A program made the position numbers and the translations under genes. DNA of 64,000 nt from Nocardia cyriacigeorgica GUH-2 (GTDB lineage Bacteria > Actinomycetota > Actinomycetes > Mycobacteriales > Mycobacteriaceae), in the NCBI RefSeq assembly GCF_000284035.1, contig NC_016887.1, forward strand, positions 868,001 to 932,000, read 5' to 3'. Under the pieces are notes generated by a model. The model was not told the origin of the DNA, searched no databases, and was given only the letters and a program-made list of their open reading frames with translations. Below, one piece after another: positions 8,401 to 17,000 of the stretch. How positions within the stretch are numbered: the stretch's first letter is position 1; each line of letters begins with the position of its first letter.

Positions 8401-11065
8401 CACCGCCACCGAGATCCGGCTGGCGGCGCTGTTCGGCGAGATCTTCGGCCAGACCGAGGTCGGTGCCGACGATTCGTTCTTCGAACTGGGCGGCCATTCA
8501 CTGCTGGCCAACCGGCTGGTGGTACGCATCCGCGCGGAGTTCGGCGTGCAGATCGACGTGCGCGCGCCCTTCGACACGCCCACCGTCGCCGGGTTGGCGG
8601 CGCTGATCGAGGCCACGCCGGTGAGCGCTGGCGTCAACGGTCTGCCGCCGTTGACGAAACAGCCGCGCCCGGAGCTGGTTCCGCTGTCCTACCAGCAGCG
8701 CGCCGAATGGGACGCCGGGGCCACCGGTGCGGTGCAGACTGCGGTCCGGATCACCGGTCCGATCGACGAGGAAGCGCTGACGGCGGCGCTGAACGATGTG
8801 ATCGCCCGGCACGCCGCGCTGCGCACCGTGTTCTCCGGCGGCAGCGAACCGCCTCGAACGGTGTTGCCCTCGGCCGGAGGCGCTATCGCCGCTGCCGAGC
8901 GCCCCGACGGCGAACCGCACCAGGTGGTCCTGCACTCAGTCGAGACAACCATCGCCTTCACCGAAATCGCCGAAGGCGAACTGCCGGTAGCGCTCGTTTC
9001 AGCCGCGGCCCACCGGTTCGATCTCACCGCCGGCCCCCTGCTGTCGGCTCGAATCTTCCTGCTGGACCAGAACACCCGCGTCCTTTCGCTCGTCGCGCAT
9101 CGCCTCGTCGCCGATGAGCCGTCGCTGCGCACGGTCGTCTCCGATCTCGCCATCGCCTACCGCTGCCGTGTCGGGACCGGCGCGCCGCCGCAGTGGGGTC
9201 CGCCGGCCATCGATCACGTCGACTACACCCTGTGGCAGCACGCGGCCGCGGAGTCGGCCGGCGCCGGATTGCAGGAGCGGCAGCGGGCGCAGACGGACCT
9301 GCCCGCTCCGGTCGACCTCGCCGCCGACCGCGCGAACGCCGACGCCGACGGTGCCCACACTGTCGGTTTCGGCATTCCCACGGGCTTGCGGCATCAGCTC
9401 GAGGCGCGCGCCGAAGCCTGCGGCGCCACCGAATTCATGCTGTACCAGGCGGCCGTCGCCACCCTGCTGCACAAGCTCGGCGCGGGCCGTGAGATCGCGC
9501 TGGCCACGCCCGCCACCGGCCGCACCGATACCGTGGCTGCCGACCTGGTCGGGCCGCTGTCGAGCAGGCTGATGCTGCGCACCGATCTGTCCGGTGAGCC
9601 GACTCTCGCGCAGGTGCTCGACCGCGCCCGCGACGCCGCCCTGGATGCCTTCCGCGATCAAGACCTGCCGGTCAGCGCTACACGAAAGGCCGTGCCGCAG
9701 GCGGAGGTCCGCTGCGAGGACGACCACCGATCCGCCGGAACCTGGCTATCCGACGACCTGCACCTGGCGCCCGAACCAATCGCAGTCAGCACCCCGCGCG
9801 AGCTGACCTTCGTGTTCACCACCACGGCCGAGGGCGAGGTCGACGCGCAGGTGATCGCCGACGCCGGCCGCTACGAGGCCGCCACCGTCGCGCTGTTCGC
9901 CCGCCACCTGCTGACGGTGCTGGAAGCCTTCGCCGACGCACCCGACCGCACCGTGCCCGACCTGCGGCTCATGACCACCGGCGAGCAGGAGCGAGTGCTG
10001 GGGGAGTGGTCCACCGGCGTCGAACCCTCCGATCTGCGCAGCCTGGGCGCGCTGTTCCGGCACGGTCGAGCCGTCCCCGGTATCCGGGTCGCATTGCGCT
10101 GCGGCAGTGAGCAACTCACCTACGGCGAGCTGTATCAGCGGCTGGACCAGCTGATCGCGGGCGACGCCACGGGCGAACCCGGCGGTGAACTCGGCGTGGA
10201 CGCGCTGGCCAACCTGCTCGCCGCGCTGGCCCGGCTGTTGCCGCCGGCCGCACCCGTCAACAAGTACAGCGCGCCGCCGGCTGCCACGGCCGAGGGCGAG
10301 CGCACCGATGCGGCGACAGCCGCGACACACCGTTCAGCAGAGGTCGGATCGCTCGCGCTGCCGCTCACCGCTCTCACCGCCGCCGTCGCGGACCGCCGCT
10401 GTGTCGCCGCCGATCGCCGTCGCGCCGACGCCGATCCCGCGCGCAAACCCGCCGACGTGCGGTTGTTCGCCATGGCTGCCGACGATCCCCAACTCGCAGC
10501 CGATCTGCTGGCGGCGCTGACCGACGGCGCGACCTTCGTCCTCGCGACGGACGGCCAGCGCACCGACCCGGCCGCGCTGGCCGAGGTGATCGCCCGGCAC
10601 GGCGTGACTCAGGTGATCGCCACACCGTCGCTGCTCGCGGGCCTCGCGTCGGCGGGCGTCGACGCGCTGCCGACGGTGCATCGCTGGGATGTGAACGGAA
10701 TCGATTGGTCCCCAGAGCTTCCCGCGCTCCTGCGGGAACTCGCACCGGATTCGGTCGCCACCTTCGCCTACCGTGCCCGCGCCTATCTGGGGGCGGCCGC
10801 ACGCGGGTCGATGGGCGGCGCGGGCCGGGCGCGTCCGGTGCCCGGCGCGCGGATTCTGGTGCTCGACGAGCGGCTGCGGGCGGTGGCGCCGGGTGTGCTC
10901 GGTGCGGTGTACGTCGGCGGGATCGCGCTGGCCTCCCAGTTCACCGGGGGCGACGGGACCGACGGCTTCGTCGCCGACCCGTTCGAGCCGGGCGGGCGTT
11001 TGTTCCGCACCGGCGACACGGCCAGATGGACCACCGACGGACGACTCGCCTTCGCGCAAGCTTAG
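5471..11065 (+). CDS. NRPS, C*-A-PCP-C*-(A remnant)
   Basis: Non-ribosomal peptide synthetase of 1864 residues. The first condensation-like domain (about 35-450) has HTIAWDD in place of HHxxxDG. An intact adenylation domain follows (about 470-975; YTSGSTGTPKG, FDASLLDIF, NHYGPTE, YRTGDLAR, QVKVRGYRIELGE, HGKLDKRAL), then a carrier domain (FFELGGHSLLANRL, Ser near 1010). A second condensation-like domain (about 1057-1510) has HRLVADE. The last 350 residues are an eroded adenylation domain without A3 and A5 motifs that stops just after the TGDTARW region, with no carrier domain. The ATG at 5471 has GGAGGG 5 nt upstream; a GTG at 5450 is less likely. Probably cotranscribed with the formyltransferase. 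Both C-like domains lack the catalytic second His, so the protein may be a relic, a substrate-loading protein, or a scaffold. Amino-acid specificity was not assigned. Confidence 0.85.
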   Translation: MSTIANDAASVRAHRTELLRRRQPAAPGPRRPLTPGQSRAWFLQIREPADASLNIGVAYRLSGALDVARLRAAVAAVTAEHDILRTSYARGIDGEPYQVVRPDLAPAWLDHDLSGRSEAGLTRRVEVLVRRELARPFDLSADAPLRLTLIRTGTDEYVLVLVAHTIAWDDESLGVFTADLQAAYNGSAPARRTGKRFADRRGDDAAGLAYWRETLTPLPEPLELPGGPVSGGTQQAARRSRTLPEALVRRVHDYAEARESTPTAVLLAAYSTLIHRYTAATDFLVAMPVSLREPEARDRIGYFGNTVLLRTTPDAQATFAEFTTAIDAVVTAASAHKHIGIDRVVHAINPDRTATRDGLEQLARIGFGVRSAGADFALDGVSATMLELGGPQLPVPLRFTVTLDPSAPRVDAEYWAEAFDPRLVDQLLDHYLQLLDTALTGPQVRLGELDLFGAEARQLLLAQSRGEQVDTEPTTLVALFERRVAAAPESVAIIAPGDQPGTDLELTYGALDRRANRLAHWLIAQGIGAEDLVALRMSNSPEFVVAVLAVLKAGAAYLPIDPAYPDERIDFLVGDAAPRLVLGRVELDAAEEAAVDRPEHAPTDADRVRPLRPDNLAYVIYTSGSTGTPKGVPVAHAAIADHLIGFCAQWGMTAEDRLLQSSSVSFDASLLDIFVTLTLGARLVIPKPDAFRDIGYVADLISRYGVTVLHMVPSLLSALLLLPEVSEWRALRHVPVGGEALLGEVADRFAGMFDAELRNHYGPTEAVVSATHMPVEGPQGPRIVPVGVPNRNVSAYLFDDRLQLVPAGAVGEIYLGGDQLARGYLDRAGLTAERFVPDPFRPGKRLYRTGDLARRNVSGELEFVGRADEQVKVRGYRIELGEVQAVIAGHPSVAQCVVVANADPALGTTLAAYVVPADGEVDVEQVRDYLAKSLPEFMIPSAFAVVDRIPLTEHGKLDKRALPEPRRVGTRTRREPATATEIRLAALFGEIFGQTEVGADDSFFELGGHSLLANRLVVRIRAEFGVQIDVRAPFDTPTVAGLAALIEATPVSAGVNGLPPLTKQPRPELVPLSYQQRAEWDAGATGAVQTAVRITGPIDEEALTAALNDVIARHAALRTVFSGGSEPPRTVLPSAGGAIAAAERPDGEPHQVVLHSVETTIAFTEIAEGELPVALVSAAAHRFDLTAGPLLSARIFLLDQNTRVLSLVAHRLVADEPSLRTVVSDLAIAYRCRVGTGAPPQWGPPAIDHVDYTLWQHAAAESAGAGLQERQRAQTDLPAPVDLAADRANADADGAHTVGFGIPTGLRHQLEARAEACGATEFMLYQAAVATLLHKLGAGREIALATPATGRTDTVAADLVGPLSSRLMLRTDLSGEPTLAQVLDRARDAALDAFRDQDLPVSATRKAVPQAEVRCEDDHRSAGTWLSDDLHLAPEPIAVSTPRELTFVFTTTAEGEVDAQVIADAGRYEAATVALFARHLLTVLEAFADAPDRTVPDLRLMTTGEQERVLGEWSTGVEPSDLRSLGALFRHGRAVPGIRVALRCGSEQLTYGELYQRLDQLIAGDATGEPGGELGVDALANLLAALARLLPPAAPVNKYSAPPAATAEGERTDAATAATHRSAEVGSLALPLTALTAAVADRRCVAADRRRADADPARKPADVRLFAMAADDPQLAADLLAALTDGATFVLATDGQRTDPAALAEVIARHGVTQVIATPSLLAGLASAGVDALPTVHRWDVNGIDWSPELPALLRELAPDSVATFAYRARAYLGAAARGSMGGAGRARPVPGARILVLDERLRAVAPGVLGAVYVGGIALASQFTGGDGTDGFVADPFEPGGRLFRTGDTARWTTDGRLAFAQA

Positions 11066-11075
11066 GCTTACCTAC
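11057..11075 (+). promoter_or_regulatory. IdeR/DtxR iron box overlapping the end of the upstream NRPS gene
   Basis: CAAGCTTAGGCTTACCTAC matches 14 of 19 consensus positions. The TAG inside it (11063-11065) is also the stop codon of the NRPS gene. It lies 40 nt upstream of the siderophore-binding lipoprotein start. Confidence 0.75.
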
Positions 11076-11115
11076 GATCATCCGAGTTCGGTCGGGGTCG
11101 AAGCAAGGAGTACGA

Positions 11116-12105
11116 ATGAAACTGGCTCGAAGGACCGCGCGGCGAGGTGTGCTCGCGCGGCTGGGAATGGCCGCGGTGGCGACGGTGCTGGCCGTCTCGG
11201 TGGCGGCCTGTGGCGCCGACTCCGAGGGCGGCGACGGCGCGGGCGTGACCGTCAAGCACAAGCTCGGCGAGACGACGGTCGAGGGCACGCCCGAGCGCGT
11301 CGTCACCATCGGCAACCAGTGGCTCGACGCCTCGCTCGCCCTGGGCGTGACGCCGGTCGGTTACGCCGACAACGTCTCCATCCTGGCCGGCGGGCAGAAG
11401 GTGCCGTGGGCGCCCGATTCGCTCGGCGACGCCAAGGTGCTGAAGCAGGGGTCGGATATGGCCGAGCAGATCGCGGCGCTCGAGCCGGATCTGATCCTGG
11501 TGCCCGGCTTCCTGGTCGATCAGGCGATGTACGACAAGCTGTCCAAGCTCGCCCCGACCATCGGCCCGGTCTCCCTCGGCGCCGAGGTCGACCTGTGGAC
11601 CGATCAGGTGACCCAGCTCGGCCGGGTGCTGCACAAGGAAGACGAAGCGACCAAGGTGATCGCCGATGTCGACACCAAGATCAAGGACGTCTCGGCGAAG
11701 TACCCGAACCTCGCCGGCAAGACCTTCCTTACGTGCATGCTGACCGGCCCGTCCCAGCTCATGGTGATGGCCGACCCCGAGGACGGTTCGGCGCAGATGT
11801 TCTACGAGCTCGGCCTGACCATCCCGCAGAACATCGCCGCGGAATCGCCCGCGGGCGGGCGGCTCGCGCTCTCCCCGGAGCGCCTGGGCGACCTGACCTC
11901 CGACATCCTCATGTGCGGTGCCATGCCGGCCTATGAGCAGAAGTTCAAGGAGCTGCCGGGCTACAACGACCTGCCCGCGGTGAAGTCGGGTGGCATGACC
12001 TTCCTCGACACCCTCACCATCAGCGCGATCAACACCCCGACCGCGCTGTCGGTGCCGTACGTGCTGGAGAAGCTCGACCCGACGTTCGCCGCCGTCGGCA
12101 AGTAG
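11116..12105 (+). CDS. iron-siderophore ABC transporter substrate-binding lipoprotein
   Basis: Lipoprotein of 329 residues of the FecB/FepB/ViuP family that would capture ferric siderophore at the cell surface. A basic, hydrophobic signal sequence ends in a lipobox with Cys (SVAAC, Cys near residue 32), and a periplasmic-binding fold of the iron-siderophore type follows, with ERVVTIGNQWLDASLALGVTPVGYAD and AALEPDLILVPG as typical segments. The ATG at 11116 is preceded by AAGGAG. No importer permease or ATPase gene is nearby, so the binding protein must pair with components encoded elsewhere. It has its own iron box (11057-11075) and a strong terminator after it, so it forms a single-gene transcription unit between NRPS genes. 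Confidence 0.9.
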   Translation: MKLARRTARRGVLARLGMAAVATVLAVSVAACGADSEGGDGAGVTVKHKLGETTVEGTPERVVTIGNQWLDASLALGVTPVGYADNVSILAGGQKVPWAPDSLGDAKVLKQGSDMAEQIAALEPDLILVPGFLVDQAMYDKLSKLAPTIGPVSLGAEVDLWTDQVTQLGRVLHKEDEATKVIADVDTKIKDVSAKYPNLAGKTFLTCMLTGPSQLMVMADPEDGSAQMFYELGLTIPQNIAAESPAGGRLALSPERLGDLTSDILMCGAMPAYEQKFKELPGYNDLPAVKSGGMTFLDTLTISAINTPTALSVPYVLEKLDPTFAAVGK

Positions 12106-12114
12106 GAGTGATCG

Positions 12115-12147
12115 GGCTGGGCATATCCGAACGGGATATGCCCAGCC
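12115..12147 (+). terminator. hairpin terminator after the binding-protein gene
   Basis: A perfect 14-bp stem (GGCTGGGCATATCC with GGATATGCCCAGCC) and a 5-nt loop begin 10 nt after the stop codon at 12105. No T run follows, which is common in actinobacteria. The next 120 nt, up to the iron box, hold nothing recognisable. Confidence 0.75.
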
Positions 12148-12269
12148 TGCCTCGGGGCCGACTCAGATTGAGGCCCGATGGCGTGGGTACCGTCCGGCCA
12201 GGCGGGCAACAGGTTTCGCCAGGCCTCACGGGAGTGCGTGATCCGGGCCGCTCGACTCGCGTCGGACAG

Positions 12270-12288
12270 TAAGGATAGGCTAACTTAT
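12270..12288 (+). promoter_or_regulatory. IdeR/DtxR iron box upstream of the C-PCP / C-A-PCP-E NRPS pair
   Basis: TAAGGATAGGCTAACTTAT matches 15 of 19 consensus positions and lies 72 nt before the ATG at 12360. Confidence 0.8.
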
Positions 12289-12359
12289 TACCCGGGTGCG
12301 GTGGTTTCGCGACCGCCCGCGCACCCTGTTCGTTCTCGATCGGTAAGTAAAGGATCGCA

Positions 12360-14084
12360 ATGCCGGATTCCCTTGTGCAGAACCTGACCGCGCCCAAGAC
12401 TGCCGGTGGATCCGGGGCCGATCGGGGCGTCCCGCTGGCGCCCGCGCAGCAGGCGGTCCTGCTGCCCGAGCGGCTGCATCGCAAGCCCGCGGCGAATCTG
12501 TTCATCGCGCTGGAGCTCACCGGCGACGTCGATCCGAGCGCACTGGACCGGGCCGTCGTCGCGGTGCTGACCGAGCACGCGATCCTGCGCACCGTCTTCC
12601 CCGACGATCGCCGCATCCCGTATCAGCGGGCCGTCGAGGCGCCCGAATCGGTCGTCGAGATCGGCCGCAGCGTCGATGACGACTCCGCACTCGAACTCGC
12701 GCTCGCCCAGGATGCCGAGCACCGCTTCGATCTGGTGCGGGAACTGCCGATCCGGGCCCGGCTGTACCGACTGCCCAGTCGCGATGTGCTCTCCCTCGTG
12801 GTGCATTCCGTCGCCGCCGACGACCGCTCGATCGAACTGCTGGTCGCGGCCATCTTCGCCACTTACGCCGGCACCGAGCCCGCGGCGGCAGGCCAGTTCG
12901 CCGATTTCGTGCCCGCGCAGTTGAAGGCGCTCGCCGCCACCGCGGCCAACGATCCGGCGCTGGCGTACTGGACCGAGCGGCTGGCCGATCTGCCCGCCCG
13001 CGTTCCGGTGACGTTCTCGACCCCCGGCATCGGGATCGCCCGCCGCGTCGTCAGCGTGTCCGCGGAAACTCTTGCCGCGCTGCGCGCGCACACCGCCGAC
13101 GATGCCGCGATCTTCGCCGCGCTGGCCGCTGTGGCCCTGCGCGATGCCGGCCTCGGCGACGACGTCCTGGTCGGGCTCACCGATCCCGCCCGCACGGCCG
13201 CCGACGCCGACACGGTGATCGGGCCGTTCGCCAATCATCTGGTGCTGCGCGTCGATCCGAGCGAGCGCACACCGGCCGCCCTGATCAGCGAGACCGCCGC
13301 GACCGTGGCCCAAGCGCGGGAGCAGGCCGGACCGCGAGTCGAGCGCATCACCCACTTGCTGCGCGGCACCGCGGCATTGGCCGATGGAGCGCTGTTCCAG
13401 GCGCTGCTGACGGTCCGCGACGGCGCGCCCATCGCGTTGTCCAGCGGGGGTATCGAGGTCCGCGAGGTGGCCCGCCGGGCCGCGCGCCCGCACGGTGTGG
13501 ACCTCGTCATCGACGCGGCGGTCACCGACGACGGCGCCGAGTTGACCATCGATTTCCCGATCGAACTGGCCGGGCGGCCCGAGATCGGCGCCTTCGCCGT
13601 ACGGTTCGGCCAGCGTGCGACCGCGTGGGCCGGCGCGGCCGACACGGTCATCGCCGCCGCACCCGATGAGCGTCCGCTGTTCACCCCGGCTTCCGGCGAC
13701 GATCTGCTCGAGATCCCCACCGCGGGCCTCGGCGGTGAACCGCAGACCGAGGCCGAACGCGTGATCGCCGCCGCCATCCGCAAGGTGCTCGACCTCGACT
13801 CCGACGACGACCTGGGCCGCGAAGACACCTTCTTCTCCCTCGGCGGCGACAGCATCGCCGCGCTGCGCCTGGTCACCGACCTGGCCGAACAGGGCCATGT
13901 ACTCGACGTGCAGACCGTGTTCGCCTACCCGGCCGTCTACGAGCTGGCCGAACAGCTGGAAAACGGTGGTGACAAGGCGGATTCGCCGGCGCAGGCCGCA
14001 CCGGCGGAGGTGGCGCCGATGAGCGCGTCCGGCCTGGATGCCGCCGCGCTGAGCGCGCTCGGGCGGAAGTTCGGCGCCAAGTGA
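12360..14084 (+). CDS. stand-alone condensation-like domain plus carrier domain (NRPS)
   Basis: Protein of 574 residues with no adenylation domain. A condensation-like domain fills about residues 20-430 with HSVAADD where active enzymes have HHxxxDG, so the catalytic His is missing. A carrier domain follows (EDTFFSLGGDSIAALRLV, Ser near residue 499), then an Ala/Pro-rich tail that may dock to the next protein. The ATG at 12360 has AAAGGA upstream. Its stop overlaps the start of the next NRPS by 4 nt (GTGA), so the two are translationally coupled. The motif change is of the same kind as in the two C-like domains of the NRPS at 5471-11065, which suggests common descent. It could hold an intermediate between the polyketide and the last NRPS module, but this is inference. 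Confidence 0.8.
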   Translation: MPDSLVQNLTAPKTAGGSGADRGVPLAPAQQAVLLPERLHRKPAANLFIALELTGDVDPSALDRAVVAVLTEHAILRTVFPDDRRIPYQRAVEAPESVVEIGRSVDDDSALELALAQDAEHRFDLVRELPIRARLYRLPSRDVLSLVVHSVAADDRSIELLVAAIFATYAGTEPAAAGQFADFVPAQLKALAATAANDPALAYWTERLADLPARVPVTFSTPGIGIARRVVSVSAETLAALRAHTADDAAIFAALAAVALRDAGLGDDVLVGLTDPARTAADADTVIGPFANHLVLRVDPSERTPAALISETAATVAQAREQAGPRVERITHLLRGTAALADGALFQALLTVRDGAPIALSSGGIEVREVARRAARPHGVDLVIDAAVTDDGAELTIDFPIELAGRPEIGAFAVRFGQRATAWAGAADTVIAAAPDERPLFTPASGDDLLEIPTAGLGGEPQTEAERVIAAAIRKVLDLDSDDDLGREDTFFSLGGDSIAALRLVTDLAEQGHVLDVQTVFAYPAVYELAEQLENGGDKADSPAQAAPAEVAPMSASGLDAAALSALGRKFGAK

Positions 14085-17000
14085 GCATCGAGATCCTCGA
14101 CGTCATCGCGCTGTCGCCGCTGCAACGCGGACTGTATTCGGTCAGTGCGATGGGATCGGGTGTCGACCCGTACCTGGTGACCTTCACCGTGCGGATCGAG
14201 AACCTGACCGATCTGGGCGGGCTGCGCACCGCGTTCGACGAACTGCTGCAACGGTATCCGCATCTGGCGGGTGCCGTGCTCACCGAGGGACTGCCGCATC
14301 CGGTGCTGGTCGTCACCTCGGCCGGGCGGATCGCCTGGCACGAGATCGACCTGCGCGGCACCGCCGATCCGGATGCCGAGGCGGAGAAGATCTACTGGGC
14401 CGAGGGACGTCGCCGCCTCGATCTGGACAACGGCCCGCTGTTCCGCGTCACTGCCGCCCGCCTTGACACCACGACCTACCAGCTGATCTGCACCGCGCAT
14501 CACATCGTGGTCGACGGCTGGTCGATTCCGCTGCTGTTCTCGGATCTGATCGCGCTGCATCGCGGGGAAGGCGCCGCCCTGCCGCCCGCGCCGCCGCTGC
14601 GCGACCACGCCGCCTGGATCGCGCAGAAGGACACCGAGGCGTCCATCAAAGCCTGGACCACCGCGCTCGCCGATCTCGCGCCGATGCCGATGGTCGGCCC
14701 GCCCGCACCCGCCGAACCCGATCTCGCGGTGCTCGGTGAGGCGCGGTTCAGCGTCGAGGAGACCGAGTTCGTCACCGGCTGGGCCCGCGCCAACGGGCTC
14801 ACCCTCAACACGGTGCTCGAACTCGCTTGGGCTCGCATCCTTTCCGGTCTCACCGGCCGCGACGACGTGGTGTTCGGCCAGACCACCTCCGGCCGCGACG
14901 CGACCCTGCCCGGCGCCGATCGCATCGTCGGCGCGCTGATCACCACCATCCCGGTGCGCGTCCGGGTGGACGAGCGTGCACCGGCGGAACTGGCTGCTCC
15001 GCTGCAAAAGCAGGTCGCGGAACTACGCACCCACGAATACCTCGGCATCTCCGAGATCACCCGCCACGCCGGCGTCGGCCAGCTCTTCGACACCCTGCTG
15101 GTCTTCGAGAACTCCCCGATGGGCGCCGTCACCGCCGCCATGCCGATGGGCGGCGGCGCCAGCATGATTCCGCGCCGCGTCGACTCACTCAGCCACTACC
15201 CGATCACGGTGGTGCCGCTGGTGGAGCACGGTCAGCTGATCTGCCGCGTGGAGATCCGCCCGGATCTGGTGGACCGCTTCGAGCCGGAACGGATGGCTCG
15301 GCGGGTGCTCGCGGTGGTGCGCCGGTTGGTGGACGCACCGCGAGCCTGCGACGTGTCCGTGCTGCTCGAGGACGAACCGGGAGCGTTGGTCGCGCCGGAG
15401 ATCGCCGGTGATGGGCGGATCGTGGCGCGGCGGGATGCGGAAAAGCTGTCCGAGGACGACCGGAGAACATCCGCCGACGTTGTCGCCCAACGCTTGTCCG
15501 AAGTGCGTACCGTGCCTGACCTGCTGCTCGGCACCTGTGCGACAGCGTCGGACACCACGGCCGTCATCGACGATGCGGGCGAGCAGTCCTTCACCGAATT
15601 CGGCGCGGCAGTAGAGACTTTGGCCCGGGCGCTGCGCGCATCCGGCGTGGCCCCCGGCGATGCCGTCGCGGTGATGCTCCCGCGCGATCGCCGGGTGCTG
15701 CACGCGCCGTTCGCCGTCGGCCTTGCCGGCGCGCTCTGCGTGCACGTCGATCCGGCGACGCCCGCCGATCGGCTCGCCTACATCCTCGAGGTGTCGGGTG
15801 CGCGGGTCGTGCTCGCCGACGACGACCTCGCGGGCGTTCTCGCCGAGGTCCGGGCTCAGGGTGTGGAGTGTGCGCACGCGGTTCCCGACCGGAACGGTGA
15901 TCTGCGCGCCGGGTCTCTAGTGACCGGCGCTCCCGCCTCGCCGGACCTCGCGGCCGGTGCGGAAATCCCCGCGATGCAGACGGATCCGGAGTCCCCCTTC
16001 TACGTCGTCTTCACCTCCGGCACCACCGGCCGCCCCAAGGGCGTCGCGGTCCCGCACCGCGCCCTGCTCAACCACTGGTCCACGCACGAGCGGCGCATCT
16101 TCGCCCCGACGGCCGCCGAGGCCGGGCGGCAGCTGCGTATCGGTCACGGCTGGTCCACCGGTTTCGACGCCGCCTGGCAGCCGACGATCGCCCTGCTCAG
16201 CGGGCACACCGTGGTGCTGCTCGGCGACAAGGTGCGCACCGATGCCGAGCAGATCGTCGCGGCCATCGATACCCATCGCATCGACATCTTCGACACGTCC
16301 CCGTCCATGCTGAACCGCCTCATCGATGCGGGCCTGTTCCGCCCGGCCGAATCGGCTTCGGCAGAGTCCGAGCGCTACATGACCGAGGACCCTTCTCGGC
16401 GTTTGCCTCAGCCATGTAGCACTCGCGAGGGTGCACCAGCATCGGCGGGTGAGTATTGCCCGCTGAAGGTACTGGCGCTGGGCGGTGAGGCGATCAGCCT
16501 CGATACGTGGCGGCGGTTGCAGGGGCTGCCGACGACGCGCGTCATCAACTTCTACGGCCCGACCGAGACGACGGTCGAGGCGTTGATGGCCGATGTGCAC
16601 GATCATGCCGCGCCGACGATCGGCCACACCTTCGACAATATGGCCGCCGAGGTGCTCGATCATCGGCTGCGTCCGGTGCCGCCGGGTGGGCAGGGTGAGC
16701 TGTACCTGTCGGGTCCGCAGCTGGCCATCGGCTACCTCGGCCGTCCCGCGACCACGGCGGCGGCCTTCGTCGCCGGTCCACGCGGAAGGCGTTATCGCAC
16801 CGGCGATCTGGTGCGTCGGGTCGGGGACGGCACGGTCGTGTACGAGGGCCGCATCGACAGCCAGGTGAAGATCAACGGCTATCGCGTCGAGCCCGATGAA
16901 GCGACCGTCGTGATGCGCGAACTCGACGGTGTGGCTCATGCGGCCGCGCTGGCGTTCGTGGACAACGGCCGGACCCGGCTCGGCGCGCTGGTGGTCGCCG

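Noticed and set aside
8641..11065. Second half of the NRPS as a full second module
   Set aside because: The A3 and A5 motifs are missing and no carrier domain follows, so it was described as a remnant.
12148..12269. Possible small gene or regulatory RNA between the binding-protein terminator and the iron box
   Set aside because: No start with a ribosome site, no conserved structure or promoter was seen; treated as empty.
16370..16424. The hairpin inside the NRPS gene as an intragenic terminator
   Set aside because: It has no T run, is read through in frame, and resembles a dispersed repeat; premature termination there would cut off the carrier and E domains.
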